Below are positions 37,530 through 44,466 of a stretch of 64,000 nt of DNA, in pieces; position 1 is the first letter of the stretch; every line of letters begins with the position of its first letter. A program made the translations under genes and the position numbers. The stretch comes from Planctomycetota bacterium (GTDB taxonomy: Bacteria; Planctomycetota; Planctomycetia; Pirellulales; Pirellulaceae). A model generated the notes under the pieces. The model made no database searches, was not told where the DNA came from, and saw only the letters and a program-made list of their open reading frames with translations. The stretch lies in contig CAUJHS010000113.1 of NCBI GenBank assembly GCA_963204915.1, positions 62,001 to 126,000 on the forward strand. Direction: 5' to 3'.

Positions 37530-38600
37530 ATGAGTTCGTTCACGAGACGCGATATCCTTCGATCCGCCGCAGGTTGTGCGGTGGCGCCGGCGCTCCTCTT
37601 GGGCTCGAAAGCTTACTCCCAGCAAAAAGATCCCTACGACGACGCGAAGTTGATCGACGGCGAACCGCCCAAGCCTGCGAAGGATTCCTTTACGATTGCG
37701 GTCCTTCCCGATACGCAAAACTATAGCGAGCGATACCCGGAACAGTTTCTTGCTCAAACCGCGTGGATCGCCGAAAACGTCAAGGACCGCAACATTGCCT
37801 GTGTGTTGCACCTGGGCGATGTGACAAACCACAACACGCAGCGCGAGTGGGACGCCGCGGTCAAAGCCATGAATCAACTCGATGGCGAAGTTCCCTACTT
37901 CATGGTCCCCGGCAACCACGATTACAGCGAGAACGGCGTTTGCAAAGACCGAACGACCGGCTTCAGCGACGCGTTTCCCGTCGCCAAGTTCAAGGGTCTG
38001 CCGACGTTTGGCGGCGTCTATGACCGCGAGCCGGACCGTCTCGAAAACAGCTATCACCTCTTCTCGGCGGGAGGGCGCAATTTTTTGTCGATTTGTTTGG
38101 AGTTCGGTCCGCGGAAGGATGTCGTTCGCTGGGCGAACGAAGTCGCGGCGCAGCACAAAGATCGCGCGGTGATCTTGACGACCCACGCCTACATGTACTT
38201 CGACGACACCCGATACGACTGGCGAAAGTTCGGCGCCAAGCAGTCGTGGAATCCCCATAACTACCCGATTGCCAAAGCCACCAGCGACGACGTTAGCGAC
38301 GGCGAGGACCTTTGGAACAACCTCGTAGCAAGGCACGAGAATTTCATTCTCACGCTTAACGGCCACGTGCTCGGCGATGGCTTAGGTCGTACCGTCACTC
38401 GAACGCTCGGCCAGCGCGATGTGCATCAAGTGTTGGTGAACTACCAAATGCGCCCCAAAGGAGGTGATGGTTGGCTACGGCTCTTAGAGTTCCGGTCCGA
38501 CGGTAAGACCGTCGCAGCTTACGATTATTCACCGACACGCCAACAGCGTAATGAGTCGTCACAGAACCATTTTGAAATGACGCTCGCTCCGCCCGTCTGA
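37530..38600 (+). CDS. Tat-exported metallophosphoesterase
   Basis: 356-aa calcineurin-like phosphoesterase. A twin-arginine signal opens the protein (FTRRDILRSAAGCAVAPALLL). The catalytic metal motifs are IAVLPDTQ, HLGDVTNHN, VPGNHDYSENG and NGHVLGDG, in the standard order, with TTHAYMYFDD between. The start at 37530 has GGAAGG about 9 nt upstream; a longer start at 37458 would hide the Tat motif. It presumably acts in the periplasm on a phosphomonoester or diester; substrate not determinable. Confidence 0.92.
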   Translation: MSSFTRRDILRSAAGCAVAPALLLGSKAYSQQKDPYDDAKLIDGEPPKPAKDSFTIAVLPDTQNYSERYPEQFLAQTAWIAENVKDRNIACVLHLGDVTNHNTQREWDAAVKAMNQLDGEVPYFMVPGNHDYSENGVCKDRTTGFSDAFPVAKFKGLPTFGGVYDREPDRLENSYHLFSAGGRNFLSICLEFGPRKDVVRWANEVAAQHKDRAVILTTHAYMYFDDTRYDWRKFGAKQSWNPHNYPIAKATSDDVSDGEDLWNNLVARHENFILTLNGHVLGDGLGRTVTRTLGQRDVHQVLVNYQMRPKGGDGWLRLLEFRSDGKTVAAYDYSPTRQQRNESSQNHFEMTLAPPV

Positions 38601-38880
38601 TTTCTCGGAAAGGCGTTCACCGAGCACATGGGCGGCAAATCCATGCGCATTGATGTGAAGGCTGGCCAACGACCGAGGGTAAGCGACTCGCCGAGCGAAA
38701 CGCGACGTCGAAGTGGGCAAACTTCCCGCATCCTACCCTACTTACCATATCACGCAACACGTGCCTCCCCCTATTCGCGGGGGCTACTAAAAAACCCAAC
38801 ATCTACGTTGCGGTTTGTTCCGATAACTTGGGTTGCCGGAAGTACTCTAAAGTTTGCCGCCGCGTGAGGGGTTATCCCTT

Positions 38881-40356
38881 GTGAGGATCGCGATTGCGTT
38901 CACGGGTGTATCGCTTTTCCTTTTGGGGTTAGTCGCTGCGCGCGCCCAAGGCGATGACCTTGCACCTTTCCGACCGCTGCCCGTGAGCGCCGCCGTCGAT
39001 GCGGAAGATGATCCCACCTTGGAGCAACGTTTCGACGACTTGGAAAAACAGCTCGCCGACCAGCAAAAGGAAATCGACAAGTTATCGTCGGACCTGGAGA
39101 ACGTGGTCTTCCCCGGCCATTCGCAGGCCGCGATGAGGGTCGTGGGGCGCGTGCAAATGTCGTATTGGACTTTCCCGGAAACCGACCCCGGCGTCAATCT
39201 TATCGAGACAGGCGACCCGAACGTCAGCCCGCAAGACCAGCTTGGCTTCCGGCGTTTGCGGTTTGGCGTTCGCGGCGAGTTACCCTCGAACATGGAATAC
39301 CGCGTCGAGATGGAATGGTCCGGCGGCAACTTGGTCGAGTTCCGCGACGCATGGCTCGGGTGGAATGATCTGCCCGTGTTCCAGAAGTTGCTCATCGGCA
39401 ATCAGAAACGTCCCTACGGTTTGGATGCCTGGAACAGCGCCCGTTACAACGTGTTCATCGAACGACCGTTCACCATCGATGCGACCAACGCGGATATTCG
39501 CCGCTTCGGGATCCAGAGCTGGGCCCATACCGATGACCTGGTCTACAATTGGCAATTTGGGGTCTTCAATCAGCGAAATATTCAAGACGAGGGCGTCTCC
39601 ATTAGCGATCATCTTCAGCCAGAGTATGCGGGACGCTTCGCCTCGACTTGGTGGTACGATGAAACATCGAGCGGACGCGGTTACGGCCACTGGGCGATTG
39701 CCGGCACGCTGGCGCATCCTGACGGCTCCGCCGGCGCCGATCCCGATCCGCTCGGTTCTAGTCGCGCACAAAACGAAGCTCGCTTCCGCGCTCGGCCCGA
39801 AGCGCGCTCGGCGCAGCGTTGGCTAGACACCGAGCGCATCCATGGCGCCGACTGGTACGAAGTTGCAGGTTTGGAGGGCGTGCTGAATGTCGGTCCAGTG
39901 CAGTTGGTGGCGGAGTATCAGGGGCTTTGGCTGCAGCGCGAAGCTGGCGCAGGGGACGACCTATTCTTTCACGGCGGGTACGCCTACGTCTCTTATTTCC
40001 TCACTGGCGAGCACATGCCGTGGGAGCGAACGAGCGGGCAGCTCGGCAAGCCGGTTCCGTTCGAGAACTTCTTTCTCGTCGACCGTTGCCGCGGAGGCGT
40101 GGGAGGAGGATGGGGCGCCTGGCAATCCGCGCTGCGGTACTCTTACGGTGATTTTTCCGATCAAAACATTCTCGGAGGCGCCGGCGAAAGCGTCACCTTG
40201 GGCCTCAACTGGTGGTGGACCGACTGCGCGCGCATGCAATTCAACTACATCGTGGGACGCATCGACAACCACCGCCTGGACGCCGACAACCCCGCTTCGC
40301 CGATCGTCCAAGGCGACTATCAGGCCATGGGGACTACCGTCATGTGCGATTTTTAG
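38881..40356 (+). CDS. Phosphate-selective porin O/P family outer-membrane protein
   Basis: 491-aa porin, the second in the window. GTG at 38881 has GAGGGG about 9 nt upstream and yields a clear signal peptide (IAIAFTGVSLFLLGLVAARA). A short coiled coil (LEQRFDDLEKQLADQQKEIDKL) precedes the barrel, which begins MRVVGRVQMSYWTF and includes FRRLRFGVRGELPSNMEYRVEMEW, typical of O/P porins. The terminal residue of the chain is Phe (MCDF), as expected for outer-membrane insertion. It lies before the fluoride channel gene; whether it helps anion traffic in that context is inference. Confidence 0.85.
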   Translation: MRIAIAFTGVSLFLLGLVAARAQGDDLAPFRPLPVSAAVDAEDDPTLEQRFDDLEKQLADQQKEIDKLSSDLENVVFPGHSQAAMRVVGRVQMSYWTFPETDPGVNLIETGDPNVSPQDQLGFRRLRFGVRGELPSNMEYRVEMEWSGGNLVEFRDAWLGWNDLPVFQKLLIGNQKRPYGLDAWNSARYNVFIERPFTIDATNADIRRFGIQSWAHTDDLVYNWQFGVFNQRNIQDEGVSISDHLQPEYAGRFASTWWYDETSSGRGYGHWAIAGTLAHPDGSAGADPDPLGSSRAQNEARFRARPEARSAQRWLDTERIHGADWYEVAGLEGVLNVGPVQLVAEYQGLWLQREAGAGDDLFFHGGYAYVSYFLTGEHMPWERTSGQLGKPVPFENFFLVDRCRGGVGGGWGAWQSALRYSYGDFSDQNILGGAGESVTLGLNWWWTDCARMQFNYIVGRIDNHRLDADNPASPIVQGDYQAMGTTVMCDF

Positions 40357-40477
40357 CGCCGCCAAACCAAGTGGCGGTATGTGGGCTCGCCGAATGCGGT
40401 TCCGTCTTGCAGGCCCCAGTGAGACTTCCAAGAGCTTGTGCCGTGAGTAACGCCTCGATGAATTGGAGATTGCCTTG

Positions 40478-40891
40478 ATGCGGCTGCTCGGACAGATCGG
40501 ACTCGTGGCGTTGGGCTCGGCCCTGGGCGGTCTCAGCCGATGGGGCGTCGGATTGGTAGCAGCGCGCTGGTTAGGCGCCGCGCTTCCGATTGGCACGTTC
40601 ATCATCAATATTTCGGGGAGTCTGTTCCTGGGATGGTTTCTTACGGTGCTCACCACGCGGGTGTCTGCATTCGAGAATCGTTGGTTACACCCGGATGATT
40701 TGCGTTTGCTGGTCGCGGTGGGTTTCGCCGGGGCGTATACTACTTTCTCGACCTTTGAGTGGGAGTCGTATGGGCTTTTGCGCGACGGCGATGAGCTGGC
40801 GGCCACCATTTACATGTGTGGCAGTGTCGTGTTAGGGCTGATTGCCGTACGGATTGGCGTCCTCCTTGCCCGAATGCCGTGGACGTTATGA
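40478..40891 (+). CDS. crcB: Fluoride efflux channel CrcB (Fluc)
   Basis: 137-aa small membrane protein with four predicted helices. Family residues are present: GSALGGLSRWGVG near the start, GTFIINISGSLFLGWFL (the Asn and polar track) and GFAGAYTTFSTFEWE (phenylalanine box region). Fluc channels work as antiparallel dimers to expel fluoride. The ATG at 40478 has GGAG 9 nt upstream. Its last codons overlap the next gene as ATGA. I looked for a fluoride riboswitch in the 120-nt leader and did not find a convincing one. Confidence 0.93.
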   Translation: MRLLGQIGLVALGSALGGLSRWGVGLVAARWLGAALPIGTFIINISGSLFLGWFLTVLTTRVSAFENRWLHPDDLRLLVAVGFAGAYTTFSTFEWESYGLLRDGDELAATIYMCGSVVLGLIAVRIGVLLARMPWTL

Positions 40892-41670
40892 AACTCGAGG
40901 GCGAGCAAGTTCTATTACGAGTTTATCTACGAAACACGGATAAACACGGTTTAGTGTTTGCTGGAGACGCCCTTCTCGCATGCGCCCGCGCCAAGGGCCT
41001 TGCAGGATCGACCCTCGTGCGTGGCGCGCTGGGACTCCATTTCACAGGCGAAATGTTGGAAACCCGATCTTGGTCGCTCGTTGAGCACACGCCGCTCATT
41101 GTCGAGATCGTGGACCGTGCCGACGCAATTGGAGGATTTCTCTCCACCGTCGATCGCATTGTTCCAGAAAGTCTTGCAACCTTAGAGCGAGCGCACGTTC
41201 TGGTTTATCGTCACGGCGGTCCGTCTGAGACCGATGCACGGCGTAGAATTGCGCTTCCCCATCCGATTGCTGATCTTTCCACGCTGCCCAACGCCGCGGA
41301 GTTTCCCATCATGCGATCGAGCGAAGACGGTCAAATGCTCCGGGTTTTTATCGGCGAATCGGACCTGTGGCATGGCGAACCGCTATATCGGGTGATTGTG
41401 CACAAGGCCAAAGAACTGGGGCTTGCAGGCGCTACTGTGCTGCACGGGAGTATGGGCTTCGGGGCCAATAGTCGCGTTCATTCCGCCAAATTGCTTGATA
41501 TTTCTACGGATCTCCCTGTCGTTATTGAGATTGTCGACAGCGCGGACAAAATCCAAAACATCCTTCCCTTTCTGGACGAGGCGGTTCAGGAGGGACTTGT
41601 CACGATTGAGGCTGTGCGCATGCTGAAGTTTCTTGCCAATCGGCAACGCGAATCACAACCCACCAATTGA
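40888..41670 (+). CDS. Tandem DUF190 protein
   Basis: 260-aa protein containing two DUF190 domains. The first runs about 1-110 (LLRVYLRNTDKHG, ALLACARAKGLAGSTLVRGALG, VEIVDRADAIGGFLSTVD), and the second about 150-255 (MLRVFIGESDLWHG, VIVHKAKELGLAGATVLHGSMG, IEIVDSADKIQNILPFLD). DUF190 proteins often accompany CrcB and resemble PII-like ferredoxin-fold trimers; here the duplication is within one chain. ATG at 40888 overlaps the crcB stop, so the two are translationally coupled. Likely role: sensing or regulating fluoride handling. Confidence 0.93.
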   Translation: MKLEGEQVLLRVYLRNTDKHGLVFAGDALLACARAKGLAGSTLVRGALGLHFTGEMLETRSWSLVEHTPLIVEIVDRADAIGGFLSTVDRIVPESLATLERAHVLVYRHGGPSETDARRRIALPHPIADLSTLPNAAEFPIMRSSEDGQMLRVFIGESDLWHGEPLYRVIVHKAKELGLAGATVLHGSMGFGANSRVHSAKLLDISTDLPVVIEIVDSADKIQNILPFLDEAVQEGLVTIEAVRMLKFLANRQRESQPTN

Positions 41671-41874
41671 TGGTCCGTCGTTGGCCCACCGTCAAGAACA
41701 TGGCGTGATCGTACGCGTATGCGACTTCAAAATTGCATGTACGATACTACCGCGATCTTGACTCTTGTTGGCGTCCATTCTGTAGAAAACGTTCTCGGAA
41801 GACCTGGCCACAGACGTCGGCGGTTCGCAACTCGTAAACGCCAAAGCGAGTAGAAACATGTACGAGCCGGTTCG

Positions 41875-42066
41875 TCAACGATCCTGCTCAGACTCGGCCC
41901 AAATGTTCGTCGCGCCGTCCTCATCGATTTCGACGTGGATGACGTTCGGACAACAGCACACCGGACAATCTTCGACATACTCCTGGGATGATCCTGCGGA
42001 CAAATCGACCGGCACAACGATCTCCTCGCCGCAGGCGTCGCAAATGTAGCTAGCCTCGTCGTTCAT
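41875..42066 (-). CDS. CPXCG-motif cysteine-rich small protein
   Basis: 63-aa protein with paired cysteines (ICDACGEE ... DCPVCCCPNV) that fits the CPXCG zinc-ribbon-like family; the second pair reads CPVCCCP. Many bacteria carry a copy; function unknown. The start ATG overlaps the stop of the upstream membrane-protein gene as ATGA, so it is the last gene of a three-gene operon. A zinc- or iron-binding role is likely from cysteine spacing. Confidence 0.85.
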   Translation of the reverse strand: MNDEASYICDACGEEIVVPVDLSAGSSQEYVEDCPVCCCPNVIHVEIDEDGATNIWAESEQDR

Positions 42067-42524
42067 GGGCGGTTGGCAATCTGCTGGGTAAGGAATGATT
42101 CTAAAGCGGCGCGATCGTTCGTGCCCACTCGTATTTTGCGTCCTCCTTTGAGGTACACGTCAACACAATCGAAACCCCACAAATTCCAGGTCCATCCGCC
42201 AGAGGGACTGATGTGGATGCCCCATCCATCCAGAACCGTGGTTTGGGCTTGCCTCGCCTCGGTGATGTCGGAATATCGAATTCTTCTGCGAAACATCGGC
42301 AAGGGACCGAACGCAATCAACAGGTGGTCCCCCTGATCGCTCACCGTGAGTTGTCGAAAGGTCATGGCGAAAAGAAACATCATGCCGCCGCTGCCGAGCA
42401 GGATGAGGCGAACTGGAAGATCGGGAGTCATCACTGCGGCGATCAGCATCGCCAATCCGACCACGACCAGGATCAAAAACAAAGGCGCTTTTTGCGTGTG
42501 GTGGTATTTCAAGGCGAACGTCAC
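42063..42524 (-). CDS. Membrane protein with PH-like domain
   Basis: 153-aa protein. Two closely spaced N-terminal helices (APLFLILVVVGLAMLIAAVM, LILLGSGGMMFLFAMTF) precede a cytosolic domain with FRQLTVSDQGDHLLIAFGPLPMFRRRIRYSDITEAR, a pattern resembling bacterial PH-like domains. Function unknown. It overlaps both neighbours by ATGA, the esterase upstream and the CPXCG protein downstream, so the three are translationally linked. Confidence 0.8.
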   Translation of the reverse strand: MTFALKYHHTQKAPLFLILVVVGLAMLIAAVMTPDLPVRLILLGSGGMMFLFAMTFRQLTVSDQGDHLLIAFGPLPMFRRRIRYSDITEARQAQTTVLDGWGIHISPSGGWTWNLWGFDCVDVYLKGGRKIRVGTNDRAALESFLTQQIANRP

Positions 42525-43237
42525 TTGGCGGAACTACGCTTTTGTTGCAGCAGCCAGTCGTACAATTCGGCGTTTTCGTAGGTCTGGGTCCAGGAGTCGT
42601 GCCCTGCATCGGGGTACACAGTGAACTTGGGATCGCCCCCGTGCTTCTTCAAGGCCTCAACCATCTCCTGCGAACGTTGGAGCGGTACGGTGGGATCTTT
42701 GGCTCCGTGAAACACCCAGGTTGGCAAATGCGCGATCTCCTTCGCGCGATTCACCTCGCCGCCGCCGCAGATGGGTACGAGGGCGGCGAAACGATGCGGC
42801 GCATACACCGCCAACGACCAGCTTCCCGCGCCTCCCATACTTAGGCCGGTCACGTAAATGCGATCCTCGTCCACGCGGAAGTTCTCGACAATCTCATCAA
42901 CGAGCGCCGACAACGCCATCGGTTGCCACCGTTGATCCTTGGGACACTGCGGCGAAACGACGATGCATGGAAAGTTTTTCCCTTCATGAATTTGTTTTGG
43001 CGGCCCATGCTTCTTGATCAGCTCGAGATCGTCGCCTCGCTCGCCTGATCCGTGAAGAAACAACAAGAGCGGCCAACGCTCCTGCTTGTCATAGTCCGCC
43101 GGCAGATAGATCAGGTAATCCATCTGAATGCGTACGGTTCGATCCAAGGTCGCCGCTTGCTGGCGGCCAGGCGCAGCTTCACTAGCGTCCGCGTTTGCCG
43201 CCACGCAAACGAGCACCAACCCGAGTAGAATTCTCAT
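42521..43237 (-). CDS. Exported alpha/beta-hydrolase (esterase/prolyl-oligopeptidase-like)
   Basis: 238-aa serine hydrolase with an N-terminal signal (ILLGLVLVCVAANADA). The nucleophile elbow is GLSMGGAG (Ser133). The acid is probably the Asp in VFHGAKDPTVP, and the His is in PDAGHDSW. The oxyanion region LLFLHGSGERGDD is typical of the feruloyl-esterase/dienelactone-hydrolase set. It probably cleaves an ester or short peptide outside the cytoplasm. It starts the operon and overlaps the next gene by ATGA. Confidence 0.9.
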   Translation of the reverse strand: MRILLGLVLVCVAANADASEAAPGRQQAATLDRTVRIQMDYLIYLPADYDKQERWPLLLFLHGSGERGDDLELIKKHGPPKQIHEGKNFPCIVVSPQCPKDQRWQPMALSALVDEIVENFRVDEDRIYVTGLSMGGAGSWSLAVYAPHRFAALVPICGGGEVNRAKEIAHLPTWVFHGAKDPTVPLQRSQEMVEALKKHGGDPKFTVYPDAGHDSWTQTYENAELYDWLLQQKRSSAK

Positions 43238-43405
43238 GAAGCTCCTATGCGCCCGCGCGCCTTCGCCGTTCGCGACGGCGATGCTCGCGACGACGATACC
43301 GATGCACGCGTTGGGCGTTGAATGAGAAACAAAGCTTTCAGGATCTCAAACTTCTTCGATTGTACTGACCGATCCGATGGGCCGATACGGTCGGAAACCG
43401 GCTAA

Positions 43406-43594
43406 TCACAAACCGGCCAAACGGCGCACGAACACCGTCGGCTCGGCCGGATAAGGCGCCGAGATCATGTTCCAGCCCACCGTGCCAAGCCATCCGAGGA
43501 CGATTAACGCGACCATGAGCAGCAAGGCGACCATGATAAAATCGATAATGGGTGTTCGAGAAGTTTCCTGCCTCGGCGAGGGGCTGATTGCCAT
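43406..43594 (-). CDS. Small single-pass membrane protein
   Basis: 62 aa with one strong hydrophobic helix (IIDFIMVALLLMVALIVLGWLGTVGW) and short polar ends. GGAG lies 8 nt before the ATG, which favours a real gene. No family recognised. It precedes the second ECF sigma gene in the opposite direction, so it sits in the divergent promoter area. Confidence 0.55.
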   Translation of the reverse strand: MAISPSPRQETSRTPIIDFIMVALLLMVALIVLGWLGTVGWNMISAPYPAEPTVFVRRLAGL

Positions 43595-43685
43595 AGGTTC
43601 ATCTCCGGGAGCGAAGGACGTAACTGGCGATTGACGTTGCAGGCGTTACGAAAGGCCTTTTGTGCCTGCTCGCTTGAGACGGCCG

Positions 43686-43766
43686 AACCTTACGACTTTT
43701 TAAAAAAACATCGAATTCGGCCTCCGAATCGCGAATGGAAAAAAATTTGTAAAATTTCGTAAGGTT
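43686..43766. promoter_or_regulatory. 10-bp inverted repeat flanking an AT-rich promoter-like stretch
   Basis: AACCTTACGA at 43686-43695 is the exact reverse complement of TCGTAAGGTT at 43757-43766. The 61 bp between hold A/T tracts (TTTTTAAAAAAA and AAAAAAATTTGT). The site is 80 bp upstream of the ECF sigma start at 43847 and also upstream of the leftward small membrane gene. Confidence 0.4.
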
Positions 43767-43846
43767 GATGGAGGCATTTTCTGGCATGGAAAAAAGCCCA
43801 CCAACGGCGAATACTCCCAACCCTACGCGGCCACACACAAAATCCG

Positions 43847-44455
43847 ATGGAAACCAACCAACGACTCAATGAACTGACCCACTTGATGGCCCAAATCGGA
43901 AGCGGTGATCAGCGCGCCGAACGCGAATTCTTCGAATTGATCTACCACGACCTTTATCAGATCGCGCAGGCGCGCCTGCGGCGAATGCGGTCCAATTTCA
44001 CGCTCTCGCCGACCGAACTTATCAATGAAACCTATGGCCGGCTTTCAAAATCAAAGTTTTTCGCCGACCCGAAAAACCGTGCGTACTTCTACGGCGCCGT
44101 AACTCGAGCCATGGGGCGTATCTTGTGGGACTACGAAGAACTTCGGCGAAAGCAACTCGATGGGCCAGGACGACCACGCGTCTCGCTTGACGGTTTTGAT
44201 GTGGCGGCCCCCCAGTCGCACAACGAACTAGATTTTTTGTCACTGCGCGAAGCGCTCAAGCAGTTGGAGCAACTGAGCGAGGACCAGCATAACGTCATAC
44301 AGCTCCGCTTCTTTGCTGGGCTGAAAGTCGCGGAGACGGCCGAGGTTTTAGGCGTTTCCGTGGGAAAGGTGGAGTCAGACTACCGCAAGGCCAGAGCATT
44401 CTTGTTCGGACGGTTGCGTTCCGGCCAACGAACGGAATCTGCGAGTTCGAAATAA
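43847..44455 (+). CDS. ECF-type RNA polymerase sigma factor
   Basis: 202-aa ECF sigma factor of the planctomycete-rich TIGR02999 (Sig-70_X6) type, by pattern: ELIYHDLYQIAQARLRRMRSNFTLSPTELINETYGRL in region 2 and LEQLSEDQHNVIQLRFFAGLKVAETAEVLGVSVGKVESDYRKARAFLF in region 4. It precedes a Ser/Thr kinase by 11 bp, so phosphorylation control is the likely mode, as known for ECF43-like pairs. No ZAS domain is visible in this kinase. Confidence 0.93.
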   Translation: METNQRLNELTHLMAQIGSGDQRAEREFFELIYHDLYQIAQARLRRMRSNFTLSPTELINETYGRLSKSKFFADPKNRAYFYGAVTRAMGRILWDYEELRRKQLDGPGRPRVSLDGFDVAAPQSHNELDFLSLREALKQLEQLSEDQHNVIQLRFFAGLKVAETAEVLGVSVGKVESDYRKARAFLFGRLRSGQRTESASSK

Positions 44456-44466
44456 GGCGCCGCGCC

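Noticed and set aside
40357..40477. Fluoride riboswitch upstream of crcB
   Set aside because: Only a weak 6-bp hairpin (CCGCCA/TGGCGG) is present; the conserved GGCGATGG / CTGATG arrangement cannot be aligned.
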